In this document: positions 56,094 through 64,000 of the stretch, piece by piece
How positions within the stretch are numbered: the stretch's first letter is position 1
Layout of the letters: every line of letters begins with the position of its first letter
NCBI RefSeq assembly: GCF_030734285.1
Contig: NZ_CP132294.1
Span: 1,922,001-1,986,000, forward strand
Direction: 5' to 3'
DNA: 64,000 nt
Origin: Natronococcus sp. AD-5
Lineage (GTDB): Archaea > Halobacteriota > Halobacteria > Halobacteriales > Natrialbaceae
Made by a program: the position numbers and the translations under genes
Notes under the pieces: generated by a model
What the model saw: only the letters and a program-made list of their open reading frames with translations
The model's database searches: none
Told to the model about the DNA's origin: nothing

Positions 56094-56144
56094 AACAAGC
56101 GACGCGCTTCCTCCCGCGCCTAAAGGCGCGGGTATCCGAGCCGT

Positions 56145-56531
56145 GTGATCTATGAGATCGGTGAATACGAAGGTGAAACTGCCGCTCTAATTGATGCCGA
56201 TATCTACCAACTGGATGTTGAAGCTGATGGTGACTGGGAACTCGAGATTAGCCAACCTCGTGCCGTTAGTGGGGATAGTCTCCCGCAGTCGATGGGCGAT
56301 GACAAGCCCCAAGTGTTCGGTCCATTCGAGTTCAACGGCTCGCACACGGCTACCGGATCACACAGTGGCGACGGGAACTTCCAAGTTCATGTTTATCCGC
56401 CTGAAGGGAACTTCGGCGAACTCATCTTCAACGAGATTGGAGAATACGACGGTGAGACCACGTTCCGACACGACGGCGTTGGATATGTTGCTGTCCAGGC
56501 TAACGGCGACTGGTCGCTTGATCTTGAGTAG
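56145..56531 (+). pseudogene. 5'-truncated beta-repeat protein gene
   Basis: The frame (128 codons from a GTG) begins just inside the tnpB element end with IYEIGEYEGETAALIDADIY and continues to DLE-stop. It aligns throughout with residues from about 46 of the protein at 61759-62277, which reads VNEIGKFKGEKARLLKAETY there. The first 45 residues are missing, so the start codon and promoter were lost to the mobile element. It contains one and a half copies of the internal repeat (QPR..., GSHT..GSHSGDGNFQV, ..GDW.LDLE). Whether a fortuitous start allows expression is unknown. Confidence 0.7.
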
Positions 56532-56840
56532 AACCTGACCAACGATTCCGTTGGCAAGTCTCGAATGCCAACTATTGGCATATTATTTTTTACCTTTGGG
56601 TCCGATAGGACCACTGTCTCGGGGCAATATTGATTGAGTGGCAGATCCCGAGCCATCCCCGGGGCAATCCCCCACTGCAAGTAATCCATTCACTTGGGTC
56701 GTGGGTTGCCCACCCCCACGACTCATGAGACGCTATAATACTCGAGCGGTTGCTGTACAATTCGAGTGACGAACGGTAGGTGGGGGTGTAGGGTAGGAGT
56801 CCGTGGTGTGCGGGATTAGGGAGTGGGTCACACCCTTTTC

Positions 56841-56917
56841 TGGATCGCCCATACCTCTGAGCCCTTTCGGGCACTCAAACCCGAGATGTTGAATGTAGTG
56901 ATTTCGACCCTGAATAA
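56841..56917. repeat. Short non-coding repeat, copy 1 of 2
   Basis: Shares CTGAGCCCTTTCGGGCACTC plus flanking blocks with 57230-57319; GCCCTTTCGGGC forms a small stem. Copy spacing is about 390 bp. No coding potential. Confidence 0.5.
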
Positions 56918-57229
56918 AAGGCGGTGTGAGCGAGTTAGCGTGTTTGCTTGGCTATTGGAGTTGATTGGTGACTTTTGAAAGACTGTAATGGAGTGCCGGG
57001 AAGACCAGCGGAGTGTCACAGAACACTTTCCCGACAAAAGTTGATTAGCCTTGAGTAGTTGTAAACGCTTTTATAGGTTGTGAGTTACAAGATAACAGTA
57101 TCTTCGATAAGATATTCTCAAGTAGTATACAATTCGTACGGATTATGTAGGACGTTGATCGGCTTGGGCGAAAAGGAAGGGGGGTGAGGGTGCAGAGTGA
57201 TGCAAGGTTCGAGATGGAACCCCTTTCCT

Positions 57230-57319
57230 AATCGATCCCGTATGCGTCTGAGCCCTTCCGGGCACTCGAATCCAAGAGATGGAGGTATATTAAACGTAGC
57301 GATTGTGTCTTTGAATTAG
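57230..57319. repeat. Short non-coding repeat, copy 2 of 2
   Basis: Matches 56841-56917 (see that entry), with the stem GCCCTTCCGGGC and a following AT-rich tail. The change of the loop from TT to TC keeps the stem, a weak sign that structure matters. Confidence 0.5.
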
Positions 57320-57782
57320 ATACTATTCGGCGGAATTCATATATGGTTCTGGATTGTTTAAAGATATATTTCTGATATCAACAGCGATCCAACACGCTAT
57401 ACCTACGATTTCTTGATTTAGATTCTTTCACTGAGAAGTGGAGATACAGTTAAAATAGCTCATCTTGTAGAAGTTAGTGGGTGGCAGACGGTGACAGGGT
57501 GTCTGCCTCCGTAGCCACGTGCACAGTGCCTTGAACATACCCTCCGAAGCCTCCCCCGTCTTCGGAGTTTCGCACAATTCTCACGGCTTGTATGATGGAG
57601 AAAATATATCTGCGCGAGCGCGGCCTTCACGCGATTCTGGGATGGCATCGTCCCGGGACAGCCAATCAAGTCGAACGATGACTCACGTCGAGACCGATCA
57701 GAGATCTTTAAAGCCCGACATCCAAAATAAGCAACTACATTAATAGTAATAACTTTATACCGATGCTACATCGATATATGAT

Positions 57783-59489
57783 ATGCCTAATAGGAAATCA
57801 AATCAAATCGGCAAGAAGGTTGGACGACGACGATTGCTCGGCACGCTGGCAGGGACTGCCGCTGCGGTAGCAACTATTCCTTCTAGCAGCGGAGCTGAAC
57901 CGAATCAGTCTCCACCTGCCGCGAATGTTTTGCATACTTCCGAACAGCAGGATGCGACACAGCACTCACACCTCGAGGGTGAACTCTTCGATGCTGTCCA
58001 GCGCAACCACGTCTTCGAGGATTCGAAGCGGTTTGTCGACTGTGTTCCACTCTCGAACCCGCGGTCTATTACGCGTCAATTCCTGGCTGAACGGGACGAA
58101 CCAGGGTTTGATCTTCGGTCGTTCGTCGAGCAGCATTTTGAGGTCGTTGGTGAGGTCACCTCTCAGTTCGACAGTTCGGACGATCTGACAATGGAGGCCC
58201 ACATCGATCGCCTCTGGCCGCACCTCACGACGCCACAGACGGAACAAAACGAGTACGATACACTGATTTCGTTACCGAACCCCCACGTCGTTCCAGGGGG
58301 GCGGTTCCGTGAAGTCTACTACTGGGACAGTTATTTCACCGCTGAAGGGCTGGCAGCCAGTGGGCGACTCGAAACTGTGACGGATATGGTCGAAAATTTT
58401 GCCAGTCTCATCGACCGATTTGGCTTTGTTCCTAACGGAAATCGTATCTACTATCTGAGTCGTTCTCAGATGCCGTTGTTTTGTAAGATGGTCGAAATAC
58501 TTGTTCGACAGAACGGAGTCGAGGCGGCGATACCGTATCTGCCCCGTATCGAACAAGAGTACTCGTTCTGGATGGATGGCAGTGATACTGTATCGCAGAC
58601 TGACCCGACACACCGTCGCGTTGTTCAGCTTGATGGGTACGTCATGAACCGGTACTGGGATGACGATCCGTCGCCACGAAAGGAATCCTACCGGGAGGAT
58701 CGGCAATTGGCGGCCAGCGTTCCCGAAGCCGAGCGATCTGATCTGCACCGGCATATCCGCGCCGCTTGCGAGTCAGGGTGGGATTTCAGCAGCCGATGGT
58801 TTGCGGACGACTCTAACTTTCGGTCGATCAGGACCACTGATCTCATCCCGATCGACCTGAACGCAGCGCTGTACAATATCGAACAGCGGTTGGCCGAGTG
58901 GCTCGACTACCACGGTAGAGAAGCTACGGCAGCTAAGTATCATCGGGCCACTGCCAACCGACGGGCGGCAATCAACGAGTACTGTTGGGACCCGGACGAC
59001 GGCTTCTACTTCGATTACTGTTGGAAAGGGGAGACACAGGCCGAGACTTGGTCGTTAGCGGCAGTTACGCCGCTGTACTTCGGTGTGGCGTCGGCCGAGC
59101 AGGCAGCCGCAGTGGCGACCGTGCTCGAAAAGCGGTTCCTTGAACCTGGTGGCTTGCCGGCAACACTGACGCAGACACCCGAGCAGTGGGATGCCCCGAA
59201 CGGCTGGGCGCCGCTACAGTGGATGGCGATCAAGGGACTCCATCGGTACGGGCATACCGCTCTTGCCGACGAGATACAGCAGCGATGGATGGCGATTAAT
59301 CGAGACGTCTTCGAGGCTACCGGGAAAATGGTCGAAAAATATGACGTAATAAACACCGATCGATCAGCTGGCGGTGGCGAGTATCCGCTCCAGGACGGCT
59401 TCGGATGGACAAACGCCGTTGTCGTCGCCCTACAGAAGGAACAGATAGATCATTCTCAATGTTCTAATCGGCCGACAGCATCTTTCTAA
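57783..59489 (+). CDS. Exported GH37 trehalase
   Basis: The product has 568 residues with a Tat signal (VGRRRLLGTLAG). Both GH37 signatures are present: PGGRFREVYYWDSYFT at 171-186 and QWDAPNGWAPLQW at 468-480. The catalytic acid is probably D334 in SGWDFSSRW and the base E518 in VEKYD, by comparison with E. coli trehalase. It hydrolyses alpha,alpha-trehalose to two glucose outside the cell. This would let the cell use trehalose as carbon source or recover the compatible solute. It stands alone with its own AT-rich promoter; its GC content is lower than that of nearby genes. Confidence 0.94.
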   Translation: MPNRKSNQIGKKVGRRRLLGTLAGTAAAVATIPSSSGAEPNQSPPAANVLHTSEQQDATQHSHLEGELFDAVQRNHVFEDSKRFVDCVPLSNPRSITRQFLAERDEPGFDLRSFVEQHFEVVGEVTSQFDSSDDLTMEAHIDRLWPHLTTPQTEQNEYDTLISLPNPHVVPGGRFREVYYWDSYFTAEGLAASGRLETVTDMVENFASLIDRFGFVPNGNRIYYLSRSQMPLFCKMVEILVRQNGVEAAIPYLPRIEQEYSFWMDGSDTVSQTDPTHRRVVQLDGYVMNRYWDDDPSPRKESYREDRQLAASVPEAERSDLHRHIRAACESGWDFSSRWFADDSNFRSIRTTDLIPIDLNAALYNIEQRLAEWLDYHGREATAAKYHRATANRRAAINEYCWDPDDGFYFDYCWKGETQAETWSLAAVTPLYFGVASAEQAAAVATVLEKRFLEPGGLPATLTQTPEQWDAPNGWAPLQWMAIKGLHRYGHTALADEIQQRWMAINRDVFEATGKMVEKYDVINTDRSAGGGEYPLQDGFGWTNAVVVALQKEQIDHSQCSNRPTASF

Positions 59490-59559
59490 CAGATCAAGTC
59501 AATATCACTACTGCACGGAGGATTACTGGTGTGTCGGTAGATTACACGGGCGACAAAAG

Positions 59560-59597
59560 AAAGCCCACGACTTCAGCCATGAGAGGATGTCAGTACC
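59560..59597. repeat. Solitary IS200/IS605-type hairpin end
   Basis: Minus strand reads ACTGACATCCTCTCATGGCTGAAGTCGTGGGCTTTC, the right-end pattern with a slightly mismatched stem. The surrounding gap (59490-59830) shows no gene. Confidence 0.5.
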
Positions 59598-59830
59598 GAT
59601 CCAGTATCGGTGTGATCGGGTTGCTGTGTTAGGTCATATCTAGTAAACTTTTCATCATTCTCTAAATCGTTCTTCGATGCCTGTTTCTGTATCCGTGATA
59701 ATTAATTGTCTGACAATTGATCAGTGATTTACATTGTCAAATGATCTAGCTGCGTAAAGATAACCGCGTAGGCAGTTCCGGCGAAACGGTTGAGATGTTT
59801 GCCACTGACGCCGAGTACCAGTGTGGGTGG

Positions 59831-60712
59831 TTACACGCGGGCTCGAGCGTGTCGATACGCAGCGACGTACCGCAGCCGGGAAGGAAGCGACGGCACAACA
59901 GCACGACTGAACGTAGCCCCTGCATCGAACGCCCGTTGTCTCCGGGGTGTCCACAGCAGGCGGAATTCGTCTCTAACTGGGTCGGGAAGCGTACCGGCAG
60001 CTAGAATCGTATACAGCGGCTCGAACGCGCGCCACTGGCTAGCCAACGTTCGGTAGAGGTCTCTGCCGTGAGCGCCGACCGCTAGTTCTGTCTCGAGCAT
60101 ACGGTCGTAGTACTCAAAGAAACCCGCGAGCGTCTCGGGATACTGCTCTGTAGGGATCCCGAGTAGCTGCCCGAATACTTTACACTCCTGGTAGTATGCC
60201 GCTTGAGTCGTCGCCGGTAGCGGCGCGATATAGGTCTCAAAGGCGGTTAACGCTTGCTCGATCAGGGTCGCATGCACCCACAGAAGCAGATCGGGATCGG
60301 ACGCTGCATACCGTGTCTTGGCTGAGAACGGGCCGACGGCTGAGTCCAGTATCCCAGTGATCCTCTCATGACGGGTCCGGATCTCGAGGGCGGCTTTGAC
60401 TGCAGTTTTGACATCGCCGAAGATAACGGCGTGTACGAGGTCGAAAGTACTTCGAAAACGGTTGCTGGGCGATGCCTCGAAGTCGCTATGCTCGGCGACA
60501 CCGGCCGCGACCAACGGATGAGCAACCTGGAGTAAAACCGTGCTGACGCCGCTTGCTAGCAGTACCCGCTCCCGACTGATCGTCCACATCGCCGACCCCG
60601 GGCCGAAAAATCCGGCTTGGGGCGTCTCTGACTCTGCCACCAGTGCCGCGATATCCGGCGGAAGCGAATCAGCAGCAGGGACGGAGGCGCTCTTGGAATT
60701 AGACTGATCCAT
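59831..60712 (-). CDS. MpaB/DUF2236-family oxygenase-like protein
   Basis: The product has 293 residues, all helical. The segments FFGPGSAMWTISRERVLLAS, LQVAHPLVAAGVAEHSDF and ASDPDLLLWVHATLIEQAL match the DUF2236/MpaB family, where His and Asp residues in these helices bind heme b (as in latex-clearing and mycophenolic-acid oxygenases). H64-type and H140-type histidines are present in the right places. The substrate is unknown; lipids or hydrophobic compounds are possible. It is transcribed alone. Confidence 0.85.
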   Translation of the reverse strand: MDQSNSKSASVPAADSLPPDIAALVAESETPQAGFFGPGSAMWTISRERVLLASGVSTVLLQVAHPLVAAGVAEHSDFEASPSNRFRSTFDLVHAVIFGDVKTAVKAALEIRTRHERITGILDSAVGPFSAKTRYAASDPDLLLWVHATLIEQALTAFETYIAPLPATTQAAYYQECKVFGQLLGIPTEQYPETLAGFFEYYDRMLETELAVGAHGRDLYRTLASQWRAFEPLYTILAAGTLPDPVRDEFRLLWTPRRQRAFDAGATFSRAVVPSLPSRLRYVAAYRHARARV

Positions 60713-60919
60713 CGATTCCCGTACACGTTCCAGCTACGTAGATCATTCCCACAGCCGTTTAATTGTGGCAGGAGCTGAGAATGAGGCGATAATTGCACAA
60801 CAGTAACAGTCTAAGAACAGATGACCGAAACCGTGATCGGCGTCTGAGATGTCTGGTGACGATGTCTTCAGTGCTCACTCTAGAGATGCTCTCTGGGTTT
60901 CGAGAACAGTATGAAGAAA

Positions 60920-61615
60920 TCAATCCTGACTAGACAGCTCACTAATCCCACGTATCTCGAAGTCAATCTGGTACCCCATGGCATCGGTACACTGATCTAG
61001 ATTAAGCGTGTGAGTCTGTTCATCTTGTGGATCGAGACCGAACTGTGTTATATCTCCAGATAGTGAGGCCCCATTCTCGTCGACGAGGTTACCGATAGCA
61101 TCTATCCAGTATTGGTACTCGTCGCTCGTGCTTCTCACTTCGAAGTGAATGTTACAAAGGTGCGAGCCGCGGCCAGACTCCCAACCGAATTCGTGATTGA
61201 CGACCTCAAGAACGTCTTCGAGCTCAGACTCCATACTAATCTCGCCCGCTATCTCGTCGGCTGCTAGAGCATCGTCCTGCTCGTCGGAACCATTCCCCGT
61301 ATCTTCGTCTTGTTTATCGCTCGTGTTTCCTTGTTCGTCAGATTCGTTTACTGTGTCCTCGCCGTGTTCGTCCCGCTCGTTTTGATCGTCACCGTCTTCG
61401 CTCTCTTCGTTCTGTTCTTCACTATCTTCCTCTTCAGGTTCGTCGTCTTGCTCGTCCTTGTCTGACTCATTACTCTCTGAATTCTCAGTATCGAGAGTAT
61501 CGTCGTCGTTTTCCTCAGTTTCGTCTTCATCAGAATCAGAGCTAAGAGACGTACATCCCGCAAAAGCACCGAGCAGCGATACACCAACCGCTTTCGTGAA
61601 AAGTCTTCTTTCCAT
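60920..61615 (-). CDS. Acidic lipoprotein with FxLYD-like domain
   Basis: The product has 231 residues. A Tat-like ERRLFTKAVG and the lipobox GAFAGCTS are followed by an Asp/Glu/Asn/Gln-rich linker of about 100 residues. A folded C-terminal domain of 110 residues follows (VVNHEFGWESGRGSHLCNI, HFEVRSTSDEYQYWIDA, CTDAMGYQIDFEIRG). That domain resembles the middle domain of the lipoprotein at 8036-9148, which has the same Cys pair in strand positions. It should be anchored on the outer side of the membrane. Function is unknown. Confidence 0.78.
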   Translation of the reverse strand: MERRLFTKAVGVSLLGAFAGCTSLSSDSDEDETEENDDDTLDTENSESNESDKDEQDDEPEEEDSEEQNEESEDGDDQNERDEHGEDTVNESDEQGNTSDKQDEDTGNGSDEQDDALAADEIAGEISMESELEDVLEVVNHEFGWESGRGSHLCNIHFEVRSTSDEYQYWIDAIGNLVDENGASLSGDITQFGLDPQDEQTHTLNLDQCTDAMGYQIDFEIRGISELSSQD

Positions 61616-61758
61616 ACTTCTAATAGGACTCAGATATTGATAAACTTGTTCAGTGATGTCCTTGCCCGTCGTTCACGACGGGACTCTCTTTTCGCAGAAA
61701 GATAGTTCCATCTATCCGAGCAAGTAGCGCCCGTACCAAATCTCTTTTCGGTGAGACC

Positions 61759-62277
61759 GTGGCCGAAACGAACAGAGCGATGGTGGAAATCGAAATTTTT
61801 GGCGGGGTCACTGTAGTCGATGCGGTACACAGCGGTTCGAGCAACTTTCAGGTATCTCTAGCGTCGTCGACGGGCGATCAGCGCGAGCTGTTCGTAAACG
61901 AAATCGGGAAATTCAAGGGTGAAAAAGCCCGCCTGCTCAAGGCCGAGACCTACCACCTCGAAGTCGTCGCTGACGGGGACTGGTGGCTCGAGGTCCGACA
62001 GCCGCGGAAGGTCGGCGTAGAGGAGCTGCCGCGGTCCATCCGTGATACCAAGCCGCGAGTGATCGGACCGTTTACCTTCCGCGGATCGCACACGATGGCG
62101 TGCTCCCATCAGGGCGAACGGAACTTCCAAGTATCGACTCTCCCGACCGATGGTCGACCCGGTACGATGCTCGTCAACGTGATCGGGCAATACGCCGATG
62201 AAACGGCATTTCAAGCTATGGGAAAAAACTACCTCGTCGTTGAGGCCGACGGCGAGTGGATGATCGACCTGGAATAA
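61759..62277 (+). CDS. Beta-repeat protein of unknown function
   Basis: The product has 172 residues from a GTG; an ATG at 61780 is an alternative. It consists of two repeats of about 80 residues. Each has a segment S..(N/S)NFQVSL, a G..R.L.VN.IG.(F/Y).(G/D)E.A strand pair and an ending V.ADG.W..(D/E) (VVADGDWWLEVRQPR and VEADGEWMIDLE). The repeats suggest a two-lobed beta fold that might bind ligand or protein. A truncated paralogue is at 56145-56531. Both copies abut IS200/IS605-type ends, so the family may travel with such elements or be a preferred insertion site. Confidence 0.6.
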   Translation: MAETNRAMVEIEIFGGVTVVDAVHSGSSNFQVSLASSTGDQRELFVNEIGKFKGEKARLLKAETYHLEVVADGDWWLEVRQPRKVGVEELPRSIRDTKPRVIGPFTFRGSHTMACSHQGERNFQVSTLPTDGRPGTMLVNVIGQYADETAFQAMGKNYLVVEADGEWMIDLE

Positions 62278-62278
62278 A

Positions 62279-62535
62279 TTGCCTCGGGGTCAAGCTCCGA
62301 GACACTCTCGCTGCAATACTGTAATTCGTGTGCTGGGTCGTCCCCTCGTAGGCTGATCGCTCGAGGAGAATCGGCGAGGCAGGAGACTGCTGGACCCCAA
62401 CAGTTGCCGATCGGACATTTGGAGGCCGCCGTTGTGGAGTTAGTCGTGGGCGAGCTGTGGGGAGTCGATTGGGCTGTCGTTGGTGTACGAGACGAGTCAT
62501 CTCGCCGCGCGCTCATCATCTCTCCAATATGACAC
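62279..62535 (-). pseudogene. Degraded copy of the 63476-64000 membrane-protein family, plus hairpin end
   Basis: The minus strand reads YTNDSPIDSPQLAHD*LHNG then, in another frame, TVGVQQSPASPILLERSAYE and GTTQHTNYS. These match RTDASPQPAYDWLHSGG and TVGAQQYPSSPIPLEPAVYQ with ETIQTQHTVYV of the gene at 63476-64000, about 1 kb away. Frameshifts and a stop break it, and the membrane part is lost. The 3' end runs into the hairpin GCCTCGGGGTCAAGCTCCGAG (62281-62301), an IS200/IS605-type end. Confidence 0.68.
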
Positions 62536-62635
62536 AATGATCGAGTGTCCTCTAGTCACTCCGACCGCTTATCCATAGTGCTCTCACGATATTTCAGCGC
62601 CAACGTTTCTTATGTTACACGGACAATAGCCGGGT

Positions 62636-63181
62636 ATGTCCAGCGACGATGATGAGGTTTCCTCCTCGACGGATTCAAACTCGGGCGTCGGTCCGTCAGA
62701 AGAGCGAGTGGATCCGGACGGCACCGACTCCGAAATCACGGATGGAGCCGGTACGAACGATGGCTTCGTCCCGGCAGCGGCGACGGACGCCAGTGGGTAT
62801 GGCCTCTCGCTCACACTGATTGGTGGCGTATTGCTTGCACTGGGGTACTACGGATATCTCGCCGTAACCGGCCCGCGGACACTCGGCCAGGCGATCCCTG
62901 GTCCGTTTTACCTCCTCGTGTTCGCGCTCTTGTTCGTCCTCGAGTTGTTTCAGAGCCGCGAGCACGGGGCAATAGCGCTGATTCGGGCGACTGCCCTGGC
63001 GCTTTTCTACGGTGGGCTTACTGCGTTCGCGATTGAGGGCACCGTCTACCTCTGGAATAATCCCGGGGCGGCACTCAACGGATTCGCCGGAGTCACCGTG
63101 CTGGCGGTATCACTGATCGTCGCGGCTCTGGCGTACTTCCTGTACCTCTCTGTACTCGAATCGAATTCAACCGGTCGTTGA
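62636..63181 (+). CDS. Four-helix membrane protein with acidic N-terminus
   Basis: The product has 181 residues. The first 50 are Ser, Asp and Glu-rich and disordered. Four hydrophobic segments follow (LTLIGGVLLALGYYGYLAV, FYLLVFALLFVLELF, LIRATALALFYGGLTAFAI, FAGVTVLAVSLIVAALAYFL). No conserved polar residues in the membrane region point to transport or catalysis. The family is not recognised. Confidence 0.65.
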   Translation: MSSDDDEVSSSTDSNSGVGPSEERVDPDGTDSEITDGAGTNDGFVPAAATDASGYGLSLTLIGGVLLALGYYGYLAVTGPRTLGQAIPGPFYLLVFALLFVLELFQSREHGAIALIRATALALFYGGLTAFAIEGTVYLWNNPGAALNGFAGVTVLAVSLIVAALAYFLYLSVLESNSTGR

Positions 63182-63475
63182 ACTGATTGATACACTCGTT
63201 TTACAGCTCAAGGGGAACCCGCCCTCGTACCGCCATCTCGAGCGCCAGTGGGGAAATACATGCTTTGTTATAATTTAAACCCTATAACAATAGCGGGATT
63301 CGATGCGCGATCTTCGCTGGTGGTCTATCCCACTGCGCCATTCGTTCGAGAAACCGGTCCGAGCCGTCGTCGCGAACGAAGAATGGAGGGGACGGTCGGC
63401 GTCGCCGCGTTCGGCTCGCTCGAGTCTGCGCTCATACGCCCGACTGGCCCGAGATAAAAACGAGTGATCTGCCGT
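63182..63475. other. Intergenic stretch
   Basis: Contains an AT-rich island at 63258-63290 that could be a promoter. The plus-strand frame at 63248-63457 is Arg/Ser-rich and not haloarchaeal in composition. No gene is supported. Confidence 0.35.
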
Positions 63476-64000
63476 TCAGCAGCTCCGCTCGCCTGTGGGA
63501 ACAACGATCGTCACCGGATCCGATCCTGTGGTCACATAGACGGTGTGCTGGGTCTGGATCGTTTCTTGGTAGACCGCCGGTTCAAGTGGGATCGGAGACG
63601 AAGGATACTGCTGTGCGCCGACAGTCTGCCACGAGGCCTGCATGACGGTCGGACACTGGAAGTTGCCGCCGCTGTGGAGCCAGTCGTACGCTGGTTGTGG
63701 TGAGGCATCCGTCCTGTAGTAGTTACGTGCTACCCGGGTGATGTGATCGTCGCTGGTCCATGTGTCCTCTAAGGTTTCGGTCGCAAAGGTGGCGCTCGAG
63801 AACTCCTCGGACGTGGTCGTCCCCTGGTAGGCGAGCGCCTCGAGGCCGGCAAACGCCAGCGGGAGTGAGACGAGCGCACAGACACAGAGCAAGAGAGGAA
63901 GACCAACGGTGACGACGCGTTTTCGCGAGGGGTTGACCCGCCGGGCGAGCGCACAGATCGCAATGCCGGCACAGACAACAGTCGCGAGGTGAACAAACGT
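63476..64000 (-). CDS. Membrane protein with Cys-containing outer domain (5' end outside window)
   Basis: The frame is open to the window edge, with a TTG at 63892 as a false internal start. The visible part has two hydrophobic helices (HLATVVCAGIAICALA and VGLPLLLCVCALVSLPLAFA) followed by a 115-residue outer domain ending in NFQCPTVMQASWQTVGA, TQHTVYVTTGSDPVTIVVPT and ERSC. The two Cys residues could form a disulfide outside the cell. The family is not recognised. Three broken copies occur at 5865-6300, 7485-7555 and 62279-62535, so it is a duplicated and repeatedly lost gene in this region. Confidence 0.65.
   Translation of the reverse strand, partial: TFVHLATVVCAGIAICALARRVNPSRKRVVTVGLPLLLCVCALVSLPLAFAGLEALAYQGTTTSEEFSSATFATETLEDTWTSDDHITRVARNYYRTDASPQPAYDWLHSGGNFQCPTVMQASWQTVGAQQYPSSPIPLEPAVYQETIQTQHTVYVTTGSDPVTIVVPTGERSC

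Larger units (their letters stand above)
54589..56135 (-). mobile_element. IS200/IS605-type (IS1341-like) element with tnpB, no tnpA
   Basis: One end has TTAACATCCTCC followed by the hairpin CCTGCC-TAAA-GGCAGG (54603-54618). The opposite end carries CTTCCTCCCGCGCC-TAAA-GGCGCGGG (56108-56130). Between them are an apparently intact tnpB on the minus strand and a divergent 49-codon ORF. There is no tnpA Y1 transposase, so movement would need one in trans. Both flanking genes are truncated at the element borders (54407-54588 and 56145-56531), so the element, or an older one at the same place, disrupted this locus. The exact ends are inferred from hairpins and truncated neighbours. Confidence 0.75.
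56532..57782. other. Long gene-poor stretch with paired non-coding repeats
   Basis: No supported gene. A hairpin GTCGTGGGTTGCCCACCCCCACGAC is at 56698-56722. A repeat of about 80 bp occurs twice: 56841-56917 and 57230-57319, sharing CTGAGCCCTT(T/C)CGGGCACTC(A/G)AA and GTAG(T/C)GATT. Bases 57320-57420 and 57730-57782 are AT-rich, and the latter holds the trehalase promoter. The lower GC suggests imported DNA. Confidence 0.45.

Noticed and set aside
56841-57319. Possible CRISPR repeats
   Set aside because: Only two copies, about 390 bp apart, too long for CRISPR repeats, and no cas gene is present in the window.

Overview
The window comes from a haloarchaeon, probably of the Natrialba/Natrinema/Haloterrigena kind, but the genus cannot be fixed from sequence alone. 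It is GC-rich with third-position G/C bias. Its proteins are strongly acidic, many secreted proteins carry twin-arginine signals and lipoboxes, and there are AT-rich TATA promoters, haloarchaea-specific domains (HalOD1, DUF7503/DUF7504-like, TackOD1), a thermosome subunit and a PGF-CTERM-type C-terminus. I found no rRNA, tRNA or CRISPR array.

Layout. 1-4.8 kb: an FtsX-type permease (cut by the window edge), a Tat-secreted subtilase and a LolD-type ABC ATPase. 4.9-11.3 kb: acidic lipoproteins, a TackOD1 zinc protein, HalOD1 and CBS regulators, and decayed gene fragments. 11.5-27.4 kb: mostly metabolic, with a glutamate-cysteine-ligase-like enzyme, an AlaX editing protein, two Tat-exported LVIVD-type proteins, a 2-hydroxycarboxylate (malate/citrate) transporter next to a malic enzyme, an X-Pro peptidase-like hydrolase and two MFS carriers. 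27.5-35 kb: a cupin, a creatininase-family enzyme, a thermosome subunit and many relics. 35.6-44.2 kb: a PQQ-propeller surface protein, a three-gene operon of two HTH proteins and an SDR reductase, a structured-RNA candidate, a DUF7503 micro-protein and a translationally coupled pair made of a HalOD1-HalOD1-DUF7504-like protein and a CHAT (caspase-like) protease. 44.3-46.8 kb: membrane proteins. 47-56.5 kb: an accessory zone with an AbrB-PIN toxin-antitoxin pair, small zinc proteins, a MaoC hydratase, many pseudogenes and one apparently intact IS200/IS605-type tnpB element. 57.8-64 kb: a GH37 trehalase, an MpaB/DUF2236 oxygenase-like protein, a lipoprotein and membrane proteins.

Two themes stand out. 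The CHAT/DUF7504/DUF7503 neighbourhood is the best candidate for an under-described system; it looks like a sensor-protease module. The second theme is decay. At least fifteen isolated IS200/IS605-type terminal hairpins, two copies of a deletion-derivative element, four scattered fragments of NAD-dependent epimerase genes and four copies (three broken) of one membrane-protein family show repeated insertion and deletion. Several small ORFs missed by length cut-offs are annotated here: DUF7503, a 43-residue zinc ribbon, and a 49-residue protein divergent from tnpB.
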